Assembly: GCF_004771005.1 (NCBI RefSeq)
Contig: NZ_RQHV01000061.1
Span: 248,001 to 312,000, forward strand
Length of the DNA stretch: 64,000 nt
Direction: 5' to 3'
Source: Leptospira ilyithenensis
GTDB lineage: Bacteria > Spirochaetota > Leptospiria > Leptospirales > Leptospiraceae
Shown: in pieces, positions 34,736-45,647 of the stretch
Position numbering within the stretch: the first letter of the stretch is position 1
Layout: the number at the start of each line of letters is the position of its first letter
Translations under genes and position numbers: made by a program
Notes under the pieces: model-generated
What the model was told of the DNA's origin: nothing
The model's database searches: none
What the model saw: the letters and a program-made list of their open reading frames with translations, nothing else

Positions 34736-34796
34736 ACCTCCCGAAAGATCGGGGGGGACAAAGACCGATAATTTACATAAGGTTTCCTATTTCCAG

Positions 34797-35987
34797 ATGT
34801 CCGTTGATCCAACCAAAGAAGAAAAAGAAATTCAAGACATCGTCCATGAATTGTCTCAGGATATCGAGAAACATCGTAATTTTGTAAAAAAAGCCCAAAA
34901 ATTTGTAATTCTTTTTTTATCCGGTTCCCTTGTTTTCGGGATCATTGTCCTCGTCGGCTATTTACTTTATTTGAATTTTTCAGTCTCAAGACTTGAGTCG
35001 GTTGTGGAAGAGAAAGATCGCAACTTGCAGGAGTTAGAGCAAAATCTTTTTTCTCTTATGTATCAGGAACAGTTGAGAGAAGAACAAAGTCTTTCTGCAA
35101 ATGCCGATTCGGACGAAGAATTAAAAAGACAGGTTCAGCAAAATATAGATTATCTGAAGGAAGCAACTCTCGGAAGTAAGGGTAAAAATATACTCCGTGG
35201 AAATGAGTCTTATCCCGAGATTGCATTGACCTTCGATTTGGCGACGGGCGAAGAACTTTCCACGTTGCTTCAATACATTAAAGATTACGATATTAAGGTA
35301 ACTGTATTCCTTTCGAATGAAAGGCCGTCCGACGTAAGCGGAAGTTTTTTCATAAGACAGAACCTGGACATCATCAAAAAAATGTCCAAGACCGGAAAGG
35401 TTGAATTTGCAAATCATACTTGGAGCCATTTTAATTATTTCAGATCCGTGACCGAGACATCCAAAAGAAAAAGAACTGTTTTGGAATATCTATCCAAACA
35501 GGTTTTGGATCTGCCTCGTATGGCGGAAGAACTGAAAAGAGTGGAAGATATTTATTCTTCTCTCACAAAGCAAGAATTAACAAAATACTATCGCCTTCCT
35601 TACGGAGCCATCAACCAGTTGATTTTGGACGCTCATGCCAAAGTAGGGTATACGGATCATATCATGTGGTCCAGAAATAGCAAAGGGTCCCTTGATCTTC
35701 CCGATTATATCCATAGACCTTTTTTGTATAAGGTGAACGGGAAAGGGAAAAAGGAAGTGGTCAAAAACCCTCACTATAAAACCAGCCGGGAAACTTTGGA
35801 TTATTTGGACCTATGGGAAGCAGGTGATCCGAACGGAATGAACGGAGCCATCATCTTAATGCACTTAGGCGGCCCTCGTAAATTTGACAAATTGATTTAT
35901 ATTCTACCCGAATTCATCGATAAGATGCAAAAAAAAGGATATAGATTCGTTACACTGACGGAAGTTTTGAACGAAAAGAAAGATTAA
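34797..35987 (+). CDS. Membrane-anchored polysaccharide deacetylase-like protein
   Basis: A 396-residue protein with one N-terminal membrane helix (about residues 38-62, VILFLSGSLVFGIIVLVGYLL), a coiled coil (about 63-120) and an extracytoplasmic NodB-type carbohydrate esterase domain (about 135-390). The family removes acetyl groups from GlcNAc polymers such as peptidoglycan. The zinc His pair is present in FANHTWSHFNY, as is RLPYGAIN, and a late active-site histidine may be in ILMHLGG. The first motif, however, reads ALTFDLATG where active enzymes have TFDDG, so the metal-binding second Asp is missing. It may be inactive or use another ligand. Encoded between tyrS and an LprI-like gene. Confidence 0.82.
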   Translation: MSVDPTKEEKEIQDIVHELSQDIEKHRNFVKKAQKFVILFLSGSLVFGIIVLVGYLLYLNFSVSRLESVVEEKDRNLQELEQNLFSLMYQEQLREEQSLSANADSDEELKRQVQQNIDYLKEATLGSKGKNILRGNESYPEIALTFDLATGEELSTLLQYIKDYDIKVTVFLSNERPSDVSGSFFIRQNLDIIKKMSKTGKVEFANHTWSHFNYFRSVTETSKRKRTVLEYLSKQVLDLPRMAEELKRVEDIYSSLTKQELTKYYRLPYGAINQLILDAHAKVGYTDHIMWSRNSKGSLDLPDYIHRPFLYKVNGKGKKEVVKNPHYKTSRETLDYLDLWEAGDPNGMNGAIILMHLGGPRKFDKLIYILPEFIDKMQKKGYRFVTLTEVLNEKKD

Positions 35988-36009
35988 ACACCTTAGATAG
36001 GGATATTTT

Positions 36010-36384
36010 ATGAAAACAATTTTAGTAGGAATTTTCGTGTTAGTTGTAGGTTCCTCTTTGTATGCGGACAATTGCGATAAACCGAAAGATGATTTTGACG
36101 GTTTATACTGTCTGAATAAAGTTTATATCCAAGCGGATAAAGATTTAAACGATGCTTATAAAAAGTTGAATTCCACTTTGGCCGTAGATGCAAAGAAAAA
36201 ATTAAAAGAGTTTCAGCTTTCCTGGATTCAATCCAGAAATTCGGAATGCAGTTGGAAGGACGAAAGAGGATTTTTCGTAAACCTGAGTTGTGCCGCAAAT
36301 AAAACGATCTCGCGCACCGATTTTTTAAATGCACGGATCAGAGAATGCAAAAGCACAGGCTGCCAACCAAGCCGCTTGGAATGA
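36010..36384 (+). CDS. LprI/DUF1311-like secreted protein
   Basis: A 124-residue exported protein with a signal peptide (TILVGIFVLVVGSSLYA, cut before DNC). The mature part has the layout of the DUF1311/lysozyme-inhibitor LprI-like family: a Cys-containing start, a helical stretch YIQADKDLNDAYKKLNSTL with core AD.DLN..YKKL near 45-62, and LKEFQLSWIQSRNSEC with core L...Q..WI..R...C near 72-87. Six Cys residues probably form disulfides. Family members inhibit lysozyme in some bacteria; here that is only a possibility. It follows the deacetylase-like gene by 22 bases, and both could act on or protect the cell wall. Confidence 0.75.
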   Translation: MKTILVGIFVLVVGSSLYADNCDKPKDDFDGLYCLNKVYIQADKDLNDAYKKLNSTLAVDAKKKLKEFQLSWIQSRNSECSWKDERGFFVNLSCAANKTISRTDFLNARIRECKSTGCQPSRLE

Positions 36385-36400
36385 CCAACTAACTTCGGGG

Positions 36401-36435
36401 GGCCGGGATAAGATATGTTCCATCCCGGCCGTTTT
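36401..36435 (+). terminator. Terminator hairpin between LprI-like and RND genes
   Basis: Nine-base-pair GC-rich stem GGCCGGGAT (36401-36409) with ATCCCGGCC (36422-36430), then GTTTT. It separates convergent genes. Confidence 0.75.
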
Positions 36436-36438
36436 CAG

Positions 36439-39400
36439 TTAAACTTTAACCAGTTTCTTTTTACTCGGAAACCTGGAATGAAACCAATCAAAGAAATCAT
36501 AGAGAGACTTGTAAAACACAGGCACCATAATCAATGTGATAAACGTTGCAAATGCCAATCCCCATCCAAAGGCAAGCGCCATAGGAACTAAAAACGGATC
36601 CCGACCTCCGATACCGTAAGCAGTCGGCAATAGCCCGAGCACCGTTGTAACCGTGGTTAGTATGACTGCTCTCAACCGAATGGAACCTGTTTCAATCAAC
36701 AGATCGTAAGTGCCTAAGTTCGGATTTTCGCTTTTCAACTGATTGGCGCAGTCCACAAGTACGATCGAATCGTTCACAACAACTCCCGCAAGGCCGATGA
36801 TTCCCAGAAATGCCAGAAACGATAGAGACTCTCCATGCAATAAAAAGGCGAAGATAACTCCGATGACTGCAAACGGAATGGCACTCATAACGATGAGCGG
36901 TTGAGAGAGGGAACGGAAGAGGGATGCCAATATCATAAAAATGATAATCAATCCTACGATAAAGGATCTTCCCAGTGAGGCCATGGATTCCTCCGTATCC
37001 TTGTTTTCTCCCGAAAATTTTACCGTATAACCGGGATATTTCGAAATTAAATTTCCTGCTGCATTTTTTGCATCCACGTTCACTTGTCTGGAGGATGTTG
37101 CCGTTTCGTCTATGTTCGCTGTGACTGTGAGTAGTCTTTTCCCGTCCAAATGATTGATGGACGCCCTGCCAGGGGATCTATCGTAATTGGTGAGCCTGGA
37201 TACGGGAATCAAATTTCCTGTCAGGTTATTTACGTAAACTTTGTTCAGGTGAGTGAGTGAACTTCTGTATTCTTCCGGAAAACGAACCCTCACATCCACT
37301 TCTTCGTCGGCTCGTTTGATCTTTGTTGAAATTGTTCCTTGCAATGCAGTGTTGATGGCAAGTGATACGGATTGTACGCTCACTCCCGCAAAAGAGGCGA
37401 GGGATTCGTCGACGGATACTCGGATTTCGTCCTTACCTTCGTTGAAATCGTCTCCGATATCGTTTACTCCTTTTAGCTTTGCGAGCACATCCTTGTACTC
37501 TTGCCCGATTTTGAGCAGCGTATTGAAATCATCCCCTTTGATTTCGATTGCTACGGGTTTTCCCACAGGAGGACCGCCGGCTAGTTTTTCAAATTCCAAG
37601 TTTACCAATTTACCCTGAAGCGGTAAAAACTGGGAAGGGATTGATTCTTCCGTAAGCGCCCTCATCTTCTTTGAAGAATTCTTTTTCTCCAAAGCGATTT
37701 TTTCTTCCAGAAGCAATAGGGATTTGTCATTTAATAGATATTTGGTGCTATTCCGTATCCGATCGATGATTTCTTCCGTAGATATTTCTCTAGATTCTTC
37801 CGGAGTCAGATAAACCATCACTTGAGCATAGTTTTTTCCCCGTTTGGTGAACGGATCGTTCGGATCTTTTTGAATGATCCCTACGCGAGAAATATAATTT
37901 TCCAATTCTTCCGTTGGCAATTGTTTCAAGCTGTGTTCGATCGCTTGGATGTAACGGTTTGTTTCTTCCAAGGTAAGTCCTGTTTCCGCAGTAACCCTTA
38001 CCTGAAATGTTTCAATGGCTCCAGGGAAAAGTTTGAATTTTCCGAACATGGCTTGCAAAAAAATAGAAAAGAAAAATACGGCAAAGAGCAAGGAGGTCAT
38101 CATCAGTTTGTGACGAAGTGCAAAACCGAGAAAGGGTAGGTATTTGTTTTTTTTGAATCTTTGAAACCAATCGGATTCTTCTTTCACCTCTCCTTTGAGA
38201 CTGGAGGATTTGCTGATGTCATAAAGATGGGAAGGAAGCATAAAGAATGCTTCGAAGATAGATGAGCTAAGGGAGATAATGACAACTAAGGGAATCGAAT
38301 TGATGAACTTTCCGAAGATCCCCGTCATAAATAACATCGGACCGAAAGCGGCAATGGTCGTTGTTACTGTTGCTGTAACCGGTGCTATCACCTCGCTTGT
38401 TCCCCGTAAGGCGGCTTCGAAAGGCTCTTCTCCCAACTCCAGATGGCGGTATACGTTTTCACAAATTATGATCGCATCATCCACTAAAATTCCCACAACT
38501 ATGATAAGTCCCATCATGGAGATCAAATTCAGAGTAACACCCATATAATTCATCACAATGAATGTCATAGCGACCGAGATGGGAATTCCCAGAGCAGTCA
38601 TCAATGCCATTCTCCAACCTAAGAAAACAAATAGAGAGGCAGTTACGAGAACAAGTCCGCCCAAAGCGTTGGAAGTCAAAACTCCCAAACGGCGACGGAT
38701 GTATTTAGAAAGGTCGTTCACAAATGCGTAACTTACAGCTCCGTTCGTTTCTTTGATAAACTCTTTAACTATTTTTTTCGATTCATCAACTACGTTGATT
38801 GCATCCGCTTTTTCTCTTTTGATGATGGTAAGTGCAATAGCGACTTCGCCGTTCGATTTGTCCAGGTAATCCGAATCTTCGAATCCTTCCGTAACACGCG
38901 CTATATCTTTGATTCTTACGGATCTACCCGCGTCATTGGATCTGACAAATACGTCTTCAATTTGATCCGCAGTATCGAATTCTCCAACGGTTCGAACTAT
39001 GATTTCTTTGGAACGCTCCGAAATATTTCCACCGGGAAAATTGATATTTCTAAGTCGGAGAGCATTCACCACTTGGGTTGAGGAAATAGACAATGCGGTA
39101 AGTCGATCCGGCATCAGATCCACCTTCATTTCTCTTTCTCTCCAGCCTCGTTTGGTAATACGGGCCACTGCCGGAATGTTTTTCAATTTATCTTCCAGAA
39201 TCTTTGCCTGGTCTCTCAGTTGTTTGGGAGAAAGAACCGGCTTCCCGTTTACTACTGCGGATGCTAGGTGAACTTCTATGACCGGTTGTCTTGCCGTTGT
39301 GATTTCAGTCACTACAGGATCTTCCGCATCTACGGGAAGATCCTGAACCCGATCCACGGCGGATTTGATATCATCCACTACCTTCTTGGTATCCTTCACG

Positions 39401-39699
39401 TTCGGATCAATGGTAATGACTATACCGGAACGATTTTCCAAAGAACTGGATCTATATTCTTTGATCCCGTCCACTTCTTTCAAAGCGTCTTCAATGGGTT
39501 TTGTAACTAATTTTTCTACATCTGAGGGAGAGGCTCCCAGATAGATTGTGTAAACGCTTACTATATCGAAGTTGATATTGGGAAACGCTTCCCTGTTCAT
39601 CGTTGCCGCAGTGAAACCGCCGACAAGAAGGATGAGCGCAGTTAGTAAGTTTACGAATAAACTTTTGGAAAGAAAATATTGAACAAACGAAGAACCCAT
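36439..39699 (-). CDS. RND superfamily efflux transporter permease
   Basis: A 1086-residue inner-membrane pump of the AcrB/HAE1-like type, driven by the proton gradient. The first helix is near residues 14-34, two large periplasmic loops follow helix 1 and helix 7, and the proton-relay aspartates appear in [17 protein letters not shown] near 400 (key VDDAI). The second half repeats the pattern with [18 protein letters not shown] (key VVVNDSI). Length and paired-Asp motif fit hydrophobe/amphiphile pumps rather than metal pumps. No membrane fusion protein or outer-membrane channel gene is adjacent within the window, so the partners are encoded elsewhere. Substrate unknown. Confidence 0.92.
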   Translation of the reverse strand: MGSSFVQYFLSKSLFVNLLTALILLVGGFTAATMNREAFPNINFDIVSVYTIYLGASPSDVEKLVTKPIEDALKEVDGIKEYRSSSLENRSGIVITIDPNVKDTKKVVDDIKSAVDRVQDLPVDAEDPVVTEITTARQPVIEVHLASAVVNGKPVLSPKQLRDQAKILEDKLKNIPAVARITKRGWREREMKVDLMPDRLTALSISSTQVVNALRLRNINFPGGNISERSKEIIVRTVGEFDTADQIEDVFVRSNDAGRSVRIKDIARVTEGFEDSDYLDKSNGEVAIALTIIKREKADAINVVDESKKIVKEFIKETNGAVSYAFVNDLSKYIRRRLGVLTSNALGGLVLVTASLFVFLGWRMALMTALGIPISVAMTFIVMNYMGVTLNLISMMGLIIVVGILVDDAIIICENVYRHLELGEEPFEAALRGTSEVIAPVTATVTTTIAAFGPMLFMTGIFGKFINSIPLVVIISLSSSIFEAFFMLPSHLYDISKSSSLKGEVKEESDWFQRFKKNKYLPFLGFALRHKLMMTSLLFAVFFFSIFLQAMFGKFKLFPGAIETFQVRVTAETGLTLEETNRYIQAIEHSLKQLPTEELENYISRVGIIQKDPNDPFTKRGKNYAQVMVYLTPEESREISTEEIIDRIRNSTKYLLNDKSLLLLEEKIALEKKNSSKKMRALTEESIPSQFLPLQGKLVNLEFEKLAGGPPVGKPVAIEIKGDDFNTLLKIGQEYKDVLAKLKGVNDIGDDFNEGKDEIRVSVDESLASFAGVSVQSVSLAINTALQGTISTKIKRADEEVDVRVRFPEEYRSSLTHLNKVYVNNLTGNLIPVSRLTNYDRSPGRASINHLDGKRLLTVTANIDETATSSRQVNVDAKNAAGNLISKYPGYTVKFSGENKDTEESMASLGRSFIVGLIIIFMILASLFRSLSQPLIVMSAIPFAVIGVIFAFLLHGESLSFLAFLGIIGLAGVVVNDSIVLVDCANQLKSENPNLGTYDLLIETGSIRLRAVILTTVTTVLGLLPTAYGIGGRDPFLVPMALAFGWGLAFATFITLIMVPVFYKSLYDFFDWFHSRFPSKKKLVKV

Positions 39700-39730
39700 G
39701 TTAGGCCCCAGTATATTAGATTTTTAAATA

Positions 39731-40270
39731 TTAATCAAGAATTTTCCCTTCGGTATCAATGTCTTCATTATAACCGAACAGTTTGGTACTTTTGAGCCGA
39801 TCCACGTATAAAACCCCGAATAGATGGTCTATTTCATGTTGCATAACGATCGCTCTGTAACCTTCAATCGTTTCTTCGTGCGGATCGAAATTTTCATCCC
39901 GCCATTTTAAATTGATTTTGCCTGGTCTTTCGACATACCCTCTCATTCCTGGAACGGAAAGGCATCCTTCCCAGAAACCTTCGCCAGCGGGAGCGAGAGG
40001 AATGATCTCAGGATTGATAATGACTTGGCTTGGAACTTCTGGAGTTCCTTTGTAGCGCTCGTTATCATCTTCTTGGCCTACGACTACGATTTTTTTTAGA
40101 ACTCCTATTTGCGGAGCTGCAAGTCCCACTCCTTCTGCAAAGCGCATTGTCTCGAACATATCTCGGATCAGCTTTTTGAAATCCTTTGTCTGCACTTCGG
40201 ATTCCAGAACATCTTCAGCTAATTTCCGAAGTAGGGGGTTGCCTATGCGTAAAATTTTTCTAACTGCCAT
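39731..40270 (-). CDS. def: Peptide deformylase
   Basis: Removes the N-formyl group from new proteins using a metal ion. From the ATG at 40270 the length is 179 residues. All three motifs are present: [10 protein letters not shown] (48-57), EGCLSVPG, with the metal-binding Cys, near 107-114, and QHEIDHLFG, with both histidines and catalytic Glu, near 149-157. The frame is open to 40636, but that extension runs through the tRNA-Ala gene and is not coding. A Leptospira-like C-terminal tail ([15 protein letters not shown]) follows motif 3. Confidence 0.96.
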   Translation of the reverse strand: MAVRKILRIGNPLLRKLAEDVLESEVQTKDFKKLIRDMFETMRFAEGVGLAAPQIGVLKKIVVVGQEDDNERYKGTPEVPSQVIINPEIIPLAPAGEGFWEGCLSVPGMRGYVERPGKINLKWRDENFDPHEETIEGYRAIVMQHEIDHLFGVLYVDRLKSTKLFGYNEDIDTEGKILD

Positions 40271-40392
40271 ACCTAATAATGATGAGATTTCAACAGCTCT
40301 CCAGGAGATCAAGTGATCTGTGAGTGGGAACCGGAAAAAGAATTTGACAACATAAGAAAAACTGAAACTTTTTAAGGAAAAAATGGGAAGCG

Positions 40393-40469
<77 letters not shown>

Positions 40470-40478
40470 ATCAGTCCA

Positions 40479-40506
40479 GACTTGAGGGCGTCTCCGTGCT
40501 TGTCAA
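40479..40506 (-). promoter_or_regulatory. Possible promoter of tRNA-Ala
   Basis: The minus strand has a consensus TTGACA (top-strand 40501-40506). About 16 to 17 bases downstream the best -10 is CAAGTC or AAGTCT, which is poor, with a GC-rich discriminator just before the tRNA. It does not share the TACC(A/C)T box of the other two tRNA promoters. Confidence 0.4.
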
Positions 40507-40540
40507 TCTTAGAATCAGAGGAAGAAGGAACCATTAGTCC

Positions 40541-40852
40541 ATGTCTCAAGAAATCATAGACGAACTTAACAAAAAACTGAAGATCCAGTCTGATATCATC
40601 AAAGGCTATGAGAAAGTTCTCCGCCTCAATGAACAAGAGTTAGCGAATGCGGATGAAATCATTCGGATGTACGAGCAGATCAGCGAATACTCACGCGGAG
40701 AACTTCGTGAAGCGAAAGAAACGGTTCAGGCAAGCAGTATGGTTTCCAATTTAAGTAGAGATGAACTCTTGCATGCTTTTGATCGAATTAAATCTCTGGA
40801 AGACGCTAACAAAAAACTGCGGGAAGAATCTCTTAACTTCGGCAAAGACTAA
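40541..40852 (+). CDS. Small coiled-coil protein upstream of the phosphatase
   Basis: A 103-residue, highly charged, almost wholly helical protein ([23 protein letters not shown] region and [16 protein letters not shown] region) with clear heptad patterning and no signal peptide. I do not recognise a family. Its stop is five bases before the TTG start of the GAF-PP2C-HATPase gene, so the two genes are likely translationally coupled and the product may act in the same partner-switching pathway. Confidence 0.75.
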   Translation: MSQEIIDELNKKLKIQSDIIKGYEKVLRLNEQELANADEIIRMYEQISEYSRGELREAKETVQASSMVSNLSRDELLHAFDRIKSLEDANKKLREESLNFGKD

Positions 40853-40857
40853 TCAAA

Positions 40858-43605
40858 TTGGTTTCCAGTTCTTTACCTCCTGTTGTCCAAAGATCAAAAG
40901 AGGGAGGTTTTTTCGTTTCTTCCTCTCACGAGCTTACGGATTTATACCATTTTATTTTGAGCCAAGCCAAAAGGCTTGTGTCCGCAAAACACGGATCATT
41001 CTATCTTAAAAACGAAAGAGGCAATTTATCCAGAGTAGGTCTCGTAAAAGACACGCAAGCCGCAGGTAAAATTGCAAAACATGTTTTTTTATCCAAAAAA
41101 AGTCTCCTCCTGAAAAAAGGATCCCATATCACAAAGGATTCTCCTCCTCTTGCGGAATCGTATCTCGCCTGTTATCTGGGAGATGAGATCGGTGATCTTT
41201 CTTTGGGTGTGCTTGTGCTGGAAGGTATCAGGCATTTTGATCATTTTTCGGAACAAGATCTCGACCTTATCAATTATTTTTCTTCCAACCTTACTGCATT
41301 ATTCAAAGACACGGTTTATTCGGAAGGTGAAAACCGTTTCTTCAGTACTTTAAATACCGCAATACTTCTTCTATTAGACAATTCGAATATTCATAATAAT
41401 AACAACCGTTTGGAGTATTTTTTGGAAGAGATCATTCGGGTTTCCGTTTTGATCAACTCTTCTTTGGATCTAAAGAAGGTCCTTGAGATGGTGATGGAGT
41501 CCGCAAAATCCGTATTCAGAACGGAAGCGAGTTCTCTACTTCTCCTGGACGAGAAAAAGGAATTTTTATTATTCAATACCGTTACCGGAGAAAAGAAAGA
41601 AGAGATTTCCAAACTGAAAGTTCCTGTTGGGCAAGGGATTGCAGGAACAGTTGCCATTACCAAACAACCGATGATCATCAATGACGCTCAAAATGACCCA
41701 CGAGTGTTTCGGGATGTGGACAAAGCGTCCAATTTCATCACCAGAAATATTTTGGCTGCTCCATTGATTGCCGGTGACGAAGTGATCGGTGTGATCGAAG
41801 CGATCAATACGATCGATAGAAATAATTTCAGTCAAAACGATATAGATTTCTTTTTGTCTTTTTCTTCTGCTTGCGCGGTCGCGATTCAAAAAACAAGCCT
41901 CCTCGAAAACCTGAATACTGCAAACATAGAACTTAAACAAAAGCTAAGTACTTTGGAATCTATTTTTGAATTGGGTCAGGCGGTACTTGAATCCCACGAT
42001 GAACTGGGGCTTATGTCCAGATCACTTGCGATTCTGACCGAAGAGCTGAATGCGGATGATGCGGGAATGGTCATACTGCATGAAGGAAAACAAAACCTCA
42101 TCCAGGTTTATGCCAGACAGAACGGAATGGTATTCGAATCTTTCTACGATTTATCCGAAAGCACTCAAATCATAAATTCAATTCTCAATAGGGAATTTTT
42201 TACAGGCACCGTTACCCGTGAACTTGCGGAAAGTTTCAACGGATTGGAATCCTTTGTTTTAAAAGACAATTTCGTAGTTTTGCCTGTTTCACCTAGCGGT
42301 AGTTCTTTGAAGGCGGCTCTCTATATCTGCGGCAGAAAGAAAAAGGAACTCTTCGGAGAAGCGGACGTACGTATTTTAAAAACCATCTCTTCTCCTTTGG
42401 CAAAAGCCTATGAAAATCTTCGGTTAAACCAGGAAATCATAACCAAAAAATCCATCGAAAAAGAAATTGAGATTACAAGAAAAATCCAAAATAACATTCT
42501 TCCCAACTTTATCCTGCAGTCCGTAAATTTTGATTTGGGAGTAAAATCGGTTGCCGCTAAAGAAGTGTCAGGTGACTTTTTCGATTTTCATCCCTACGGT
42601 CACGAGCAGTTTTCATTTTTAGTTGCGGATGTTTCCGGGAAAAGCCTTCCTGCCGCCATTTTCATGGCTATGTCGTCTTCCATCATCCGCACACTTTCCC
42701 GTACTTCTTCCCTCTCTCCTTCCGGGCTTCTTACGGAAGCGAACAAGCTGATCTACGAAGATTCGCAATCAGGGATGTTTGTGACTCTGTTTTTTGTCAG
42801 TTTCGATTCTTCCACACATAAGATTCGGTTTGCTTCTGCCGGACACAATGACCAAATTTGGATCAGAAAAGATCATAGTTATGAATTGTTAAAAGGTAAA
42901 GGTGCTCCTCTGGGTGTGATGCCTGCCGGTCATTATATCGGCGGGGAGATTGATATTTTGCCCGGAGACATGCTCGTTCTTTATACGGATGGAGCGATTG
43001 AAGAAAAGAATCAATTCGAAGAAGAATTTGGCTTGGACCAATTGATCCGGGAGATTATTGCTCGTAAAGACAAACCTTCCCAGGTTATAATAGAAGAGAT
43101 CTACCAAATCATACGCCAATTTTCCGGAAACTCCGAGCAGTATGATGATTTTACAGTGATGATCCTAAAGTTTCCAGAACAAAAGCCGGAGTCATTCGTG
43201 AAAAGATTCAATGCAGTTTCCTCTGAAATTCCAAAGATGCGCGAATACTTGTCCGAACTTTTACAGGACAAAATTTCTTTACCTTTTGCATTTGATGATA
43301 TTTTGGTCTCTGTGGATGAAGCAGCTACGAATATAGTGATGCACGGTTATAAGAACACGAATATTCCCAACCCATATTTTGATTGTATGATAGAAATGTT
43401 AGGTGATCGAATCGTGATTACCCTGGTTGACGAAGGTAAACCTTTTAGGAGGGATAATGTTCCGTCCCCTTCCATCGATGCCAATTTAAAAGGCGAAAGA
43501 AAGGGTGGTTTCGGTGTGTTTCTTATGGAAAAACTAATGGATAAAGTCAGTTACGAATTTAAAGAATCCAAAAATTATACCTACATGGAGAAAAAAATAT
43601 CATGA
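40858..43605 (+). CDS. GAF-SpoIIE phosphatase-HATPase signalling protein (RsbU/RsbW-like fusion)
   Basis: A 915-residue soluble regulator joining sensing, phosphatase and kinase-like functions. Residues about 15-150 and 195-345 look like GAF domains (second: SLDLKKVLEMVMESAKSVFRTEASSLLLLD, core TEASSLLLLD, then GIAGTVAITKQPMIINDAQNDPR, core GIAGTVA..QP.II.D). A third GAF-like region follows to about 530. The PP2C/SpoIIE domain (about 545-775) shows KEVSGDFFDF, VADVSGKSLPAAIFMA and DGAIEEKN. The C-terminal 140 residues are an RsbW-type HATPase with VDEAATNIVMHGY and GGFGVFLMEKLMD. The start is TTG without a good ribosome site. Its stop overlaps the STAS gene (ATGA). It likely controls the phosphorylation state of that STAS protein. 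Confidence 0.87.
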   Translation: MVSSSLPPVVQRSKEGGFFVSSSHELTDLYHFILSQAKRLVSAKHGSFYLKNERGNLSRVGLVKDTQAAGKIAKHVFLSKKSLLLKKGSHITKDSPPLAESYLACYLGDEIGDLSLGVLVLEGIRHFDHFSEQDLDLINYFSSNLTALFKDTVYSEGENRFFSTLNTAILLLLDNSNIHNNNNRLEYFLEEIIRVSVLINSSLDLKKVLEMVMESAKSVFRTEASSLLLLDEKKEFLLFNTVTGEKKEEISKLKVPVGQGIAGTVAITKQPMIINDAQNDPRVFRDVDKASNFITRNILAAPLIAGDEVIGVIEAINTIDRNNFSQNDIDFFLSFSSACAVAIQKTSLLENLNTANIELKQKLSTLESIFELGQAVLESHDELGLMSRSLAILTEELNADDAGMVILHEGKQNLIQVYARQNGMVFESFYDLSESTQIINSILNREFFTGTVTRELAESFNGLESFVLKDNFVVLPVSPSGSSLKAALYICGRKKKELFGEADVRILKTISSPLAKAYENLRLNQEIITKKSIEKEIEITRKIQNNILPNFILQSVNFDLGVKSVAAKEVSGDFFDFHPYGHEQFSFLVADVSGKSLPAAIFMAMSSSIIRTLSRTSSLSPSGLLTEANKLIYEDSQSGMFVTLFFVSFDSSTHKIRFASAGHNDQIWIRKDHSYELLKGKGAPLGVMPAGHYIGGEIDILPGDMLVLYTDGAIEEKNQFEEEFGLDQLIREIIARKDKPSQVIIEEIYQIIRQFSGNSEQYDDFTVMILKFPEQKPESFVKRFNAVSSEIPKMREYLSELLQDKISLPFAFDDILVSVDEAATNIVMHGYKNTNIPNPYFDCMIEMLGDRIVITLVDEGKPFRRDNVPSPSIDANLKGERKGGFGVFLMEKLMDKVSYEFKESKNYTYMEKKIS

Positions 43606-43943
43606 GCGATGCAAAGATCATCCTTCATTCGGAGAGAGTGGGAGAAACATTGGTAATCCGTCTCTTGGGCAATCTGGATGTGCATAACACTCATACCATT
43701 GAAAAAGACTTAATAGCAACCGTCGGAACTGCTACCCATGCCATTATTTACAATCTCAGCGATGTCAATTTTATCTCTTCAGCCGGCCTACGCCTTCTTG
43801 TGACTACCTTACGAACCAGCCAAGACCGTAAAATCTCCATTTCCATCTGCGGACTTCGTCCTGCAGTGGAAAAGGTATTCGATGTGGTCGGGATGCAGCA
43901 ACTTTTTACTATCTATCCTGATATCAATTCCGCTCTCGCATAA
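43602..43943 (+). CDS. STAS-domain anti-anti-sigma factor-like protein
   Basis: A 113-residue RsbV/SpoIIAA-like protein, the substrate class of SpoIIE phosphatases and RsbW kinases. The signature phosphorylation region NFISSAGLRLL puts the target serine at residue 59 or 60. The rest follows the STAS strand-helix order (ETLVIRLLGNLDV at the start). It overlaps the phosphatase-kinase gene by four bases. Together they form a compact partner-switching pair. No sigma factor gene is beside them, so the final target is unknown; it may be a sigma factor or another enzyme. Confidence 0.9.
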   Translation: MSDAKIILHSERVGETLVIRLLGNLDVHNTHTIEKDLIATVGTATHAIIYNLSDVNFISSAGLRLLVTTLRTSQDRKISISICGLRPAVEKVFDVVGMQQLFTIYPDINSALA

Positions 43944-43991
43944 AAATCTCTTTTCTAAGCAAAATAATTCAAAAGATTGGAAAAAACCCGT

Positions 43992-45644
43992 ATGGAAACC
44001 AAGCAGTATTCCCTAGACAACCCATTCAAAAATAAACAAAACTCCCCGGCCGAAGCCAAGGGAGGTATTTATGACGATGCCTTGAAATTAGGCAAAGAAC
44101 TGATCGCCAAACCATTCGAAGGTGGTGGAGAAGATAGGATCCGTGTCCAACATTCCAAGAACAGGATGACTGTTTGGGAGAGGATCAAAGTTCTCACCGA
44201 TTCGGAACCGAATATCATCTACCAAAACTGGGGACCGAATTTGGATGGCGCTTCCATCATTACCGGAATTTTAAAAATACGCGGTAGAGATGTTGCGGTT
44301 TACGGACATGACTTTACACTTCGTGCAGGCTCCATGGATGCAACTAACGGAAGTAAGCTGGCTAGACTCATCCATATGGCGGGTGAACATGGGATTCCGG
44401 TGATCGGTATGAACGATTCTGCCGGTGCATTTGTTCCTGCGGGAGTGGGCGGTCTTGACGGATATTCGGAAGCTTTTACCGCACTTCGTAAAATCAGCGG
44501 GGTTGTTCCTTCGATTATGCTGATGTTCGGATTCAATGCAGGTGGAGGTGCTTATCTCCCCCGTCAGGGATCGTTTATGATCCAATGTGATAATACTTTT
44601 TTCGGTTTGACCGGGCCAGGAGTCGTTAAATCCGTACTAGGTGAAGATGTTTCCGCGGATGATTTGGGCGGACCTAAGGTTCACGGACAGTCCGGGGTAG
44701 TTGATCTTGTTACGGGAGATGAGCTTGGTTCTCTTCGCACTGCAATTCGACTTCTTTCCTATTTACCGGATAACAATCGTTCTAATGCACCTTTTTATCC
44801 TACCTCCGATCCGATGGACAGATTCATTTACGAAGAAGACATTTTATTCCGTAAAACTTTCAATAGCCCTACCGGGATGAATACTCCTTTTGATATTACT
44901 CTGTACTTGCAACAAATCTGCGATCATGGCGAGTTTTTTGAAGTTCAACCGCAAAGAGCGAGAAACATAGTCACTGCATTCGGTAGAATCGGTGGAAATG
45001 TGGTGGGATTCCTTGCCAACAATTCAGCCGTATCTTCGGGACAAATCGATATCGGAGCCTCCCGAAAAGGAACAAGGTTCGTAAGGTTCTGCAATCTTTA
45101 CAACATCCCGATGGTGTTTGTGGAAGATACAACCGGATTTTTACCTGGAAAGGATCAGGAGCAAAACGGAATCGTTTTGGAAGGACGAAAGTTACTGGAT
45201 TCCATCATCGACCTTCGCACCCCCCGTTTGACTCTTATCATTAGAAACGCATTCGGTGGTGCTTATGCAACTTTTAACTCCTATTATACGGGGGCTTCCC
45301 TTGTATTCGCACTTCCTACCGCTAGAATTGCAGTTATGGGTCCTGCTGGTAAAGAATACGTTTACAAAGATGAAATAACTACCATTCAAAAAGAGTTCCA
45401 GGCAAATCTTAAAAAAGGCATGAGCGATAAAGAAGCTGCAAGCGTGAGAGATGCAAAACTTTTTGAAGTAGGCCAAAGGTATGAAAAGGAATTAATGAAT
45501 CCGAAAGAAGCTTTGTCTCTCGGATCCGTGTCTTCCATCATTCTTCCTGGTTTTACAAGAAAGGTTCTGGGAACTAACTTAAATTACTTGATGTCTAAAT
45601 ACACTGCCGCACCTCTCAGCGGTCCTCAAAGGGAGTTTGAATAA
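43992..45644 (+). CDS. Acyl-CoA carboxylase, carboxyltransferase subunit
   Basis: A 550-residue carboxyltransferase of the acetyl/propionyl-CoA carboxylase beta family, which moves CO2 from biotin to an acyl-CoA. It has the N- and C-terminal crotonase-like halves, with [14 protein letters not shown] near 195-208 (key GGGAY), [12 protein letters not shown] near 214 and [16 protein letters not shown] near 378, and [19 protein letters not shown] (key GGAYA) near 420. The ATG at 43992 is preferred over a TTG at 43977. Its stop is three bases before the biotin carboxylase gene, so the two form one enzyme. Acetyl-CoA and propionyl-CoA are both possible substrates. Confidence 0.9.
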   Translation: METKQYSLDNPFKNKQNSPAEAKGGIYDDALKLGKELIAKPFEGGGEDRIRVQHSKNRMTVWERIKVLTDSEPNIIYQNWGPNLDGASIITGILKIRGRDVAVYGHDFTLRAGSMDATNGSKLARLIHMAGEHGIPVIGMNDSAGAFVPAGVGGLDGYSEAFTALRKISGVVPSIMLMFGFNAGGGAYLPRQGSFMIQCDNTFFGLTGPGVVKSVLGEDVSADDLGGPKVHGQSGVVDLVTGDELGSLRTAIRLLSYLPDNNRSNAPFYPTSDPMDRFIYEEDILFRKTFNSPTGMNTPFDITLYLQQICDHGEFFEVQPQRARNIVTAFGRIGGNVVGFLANNSAVSSGQIDIGASRKGTRFVRFCNLYNIPMVFVEDTTGFLPGKDQEQNGIVLEGRKLLDSIIDLRTPRLTLIIRNAFGGAYATFNSYYTGASLVFALPTARIAVMGPAGKEYVYKDEITTIQKEFQANLKKGMSDKEAASVRDAKLFEVGQRYEKELMNPKEALSLGSVSSIILPGFTRKVLGTNLNYLMSKYTAAPLSGPQREFE

Positions 45645-45647
45645 TCC

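Noticed and set aside
34739..34762. Terminator after tyrS (CCTCCCGA-AAGA-TCGGGGGG)
   Set aside because: A hairpin is possible but no T run follows, and the next gene is on the same strand close by; left unassigned.
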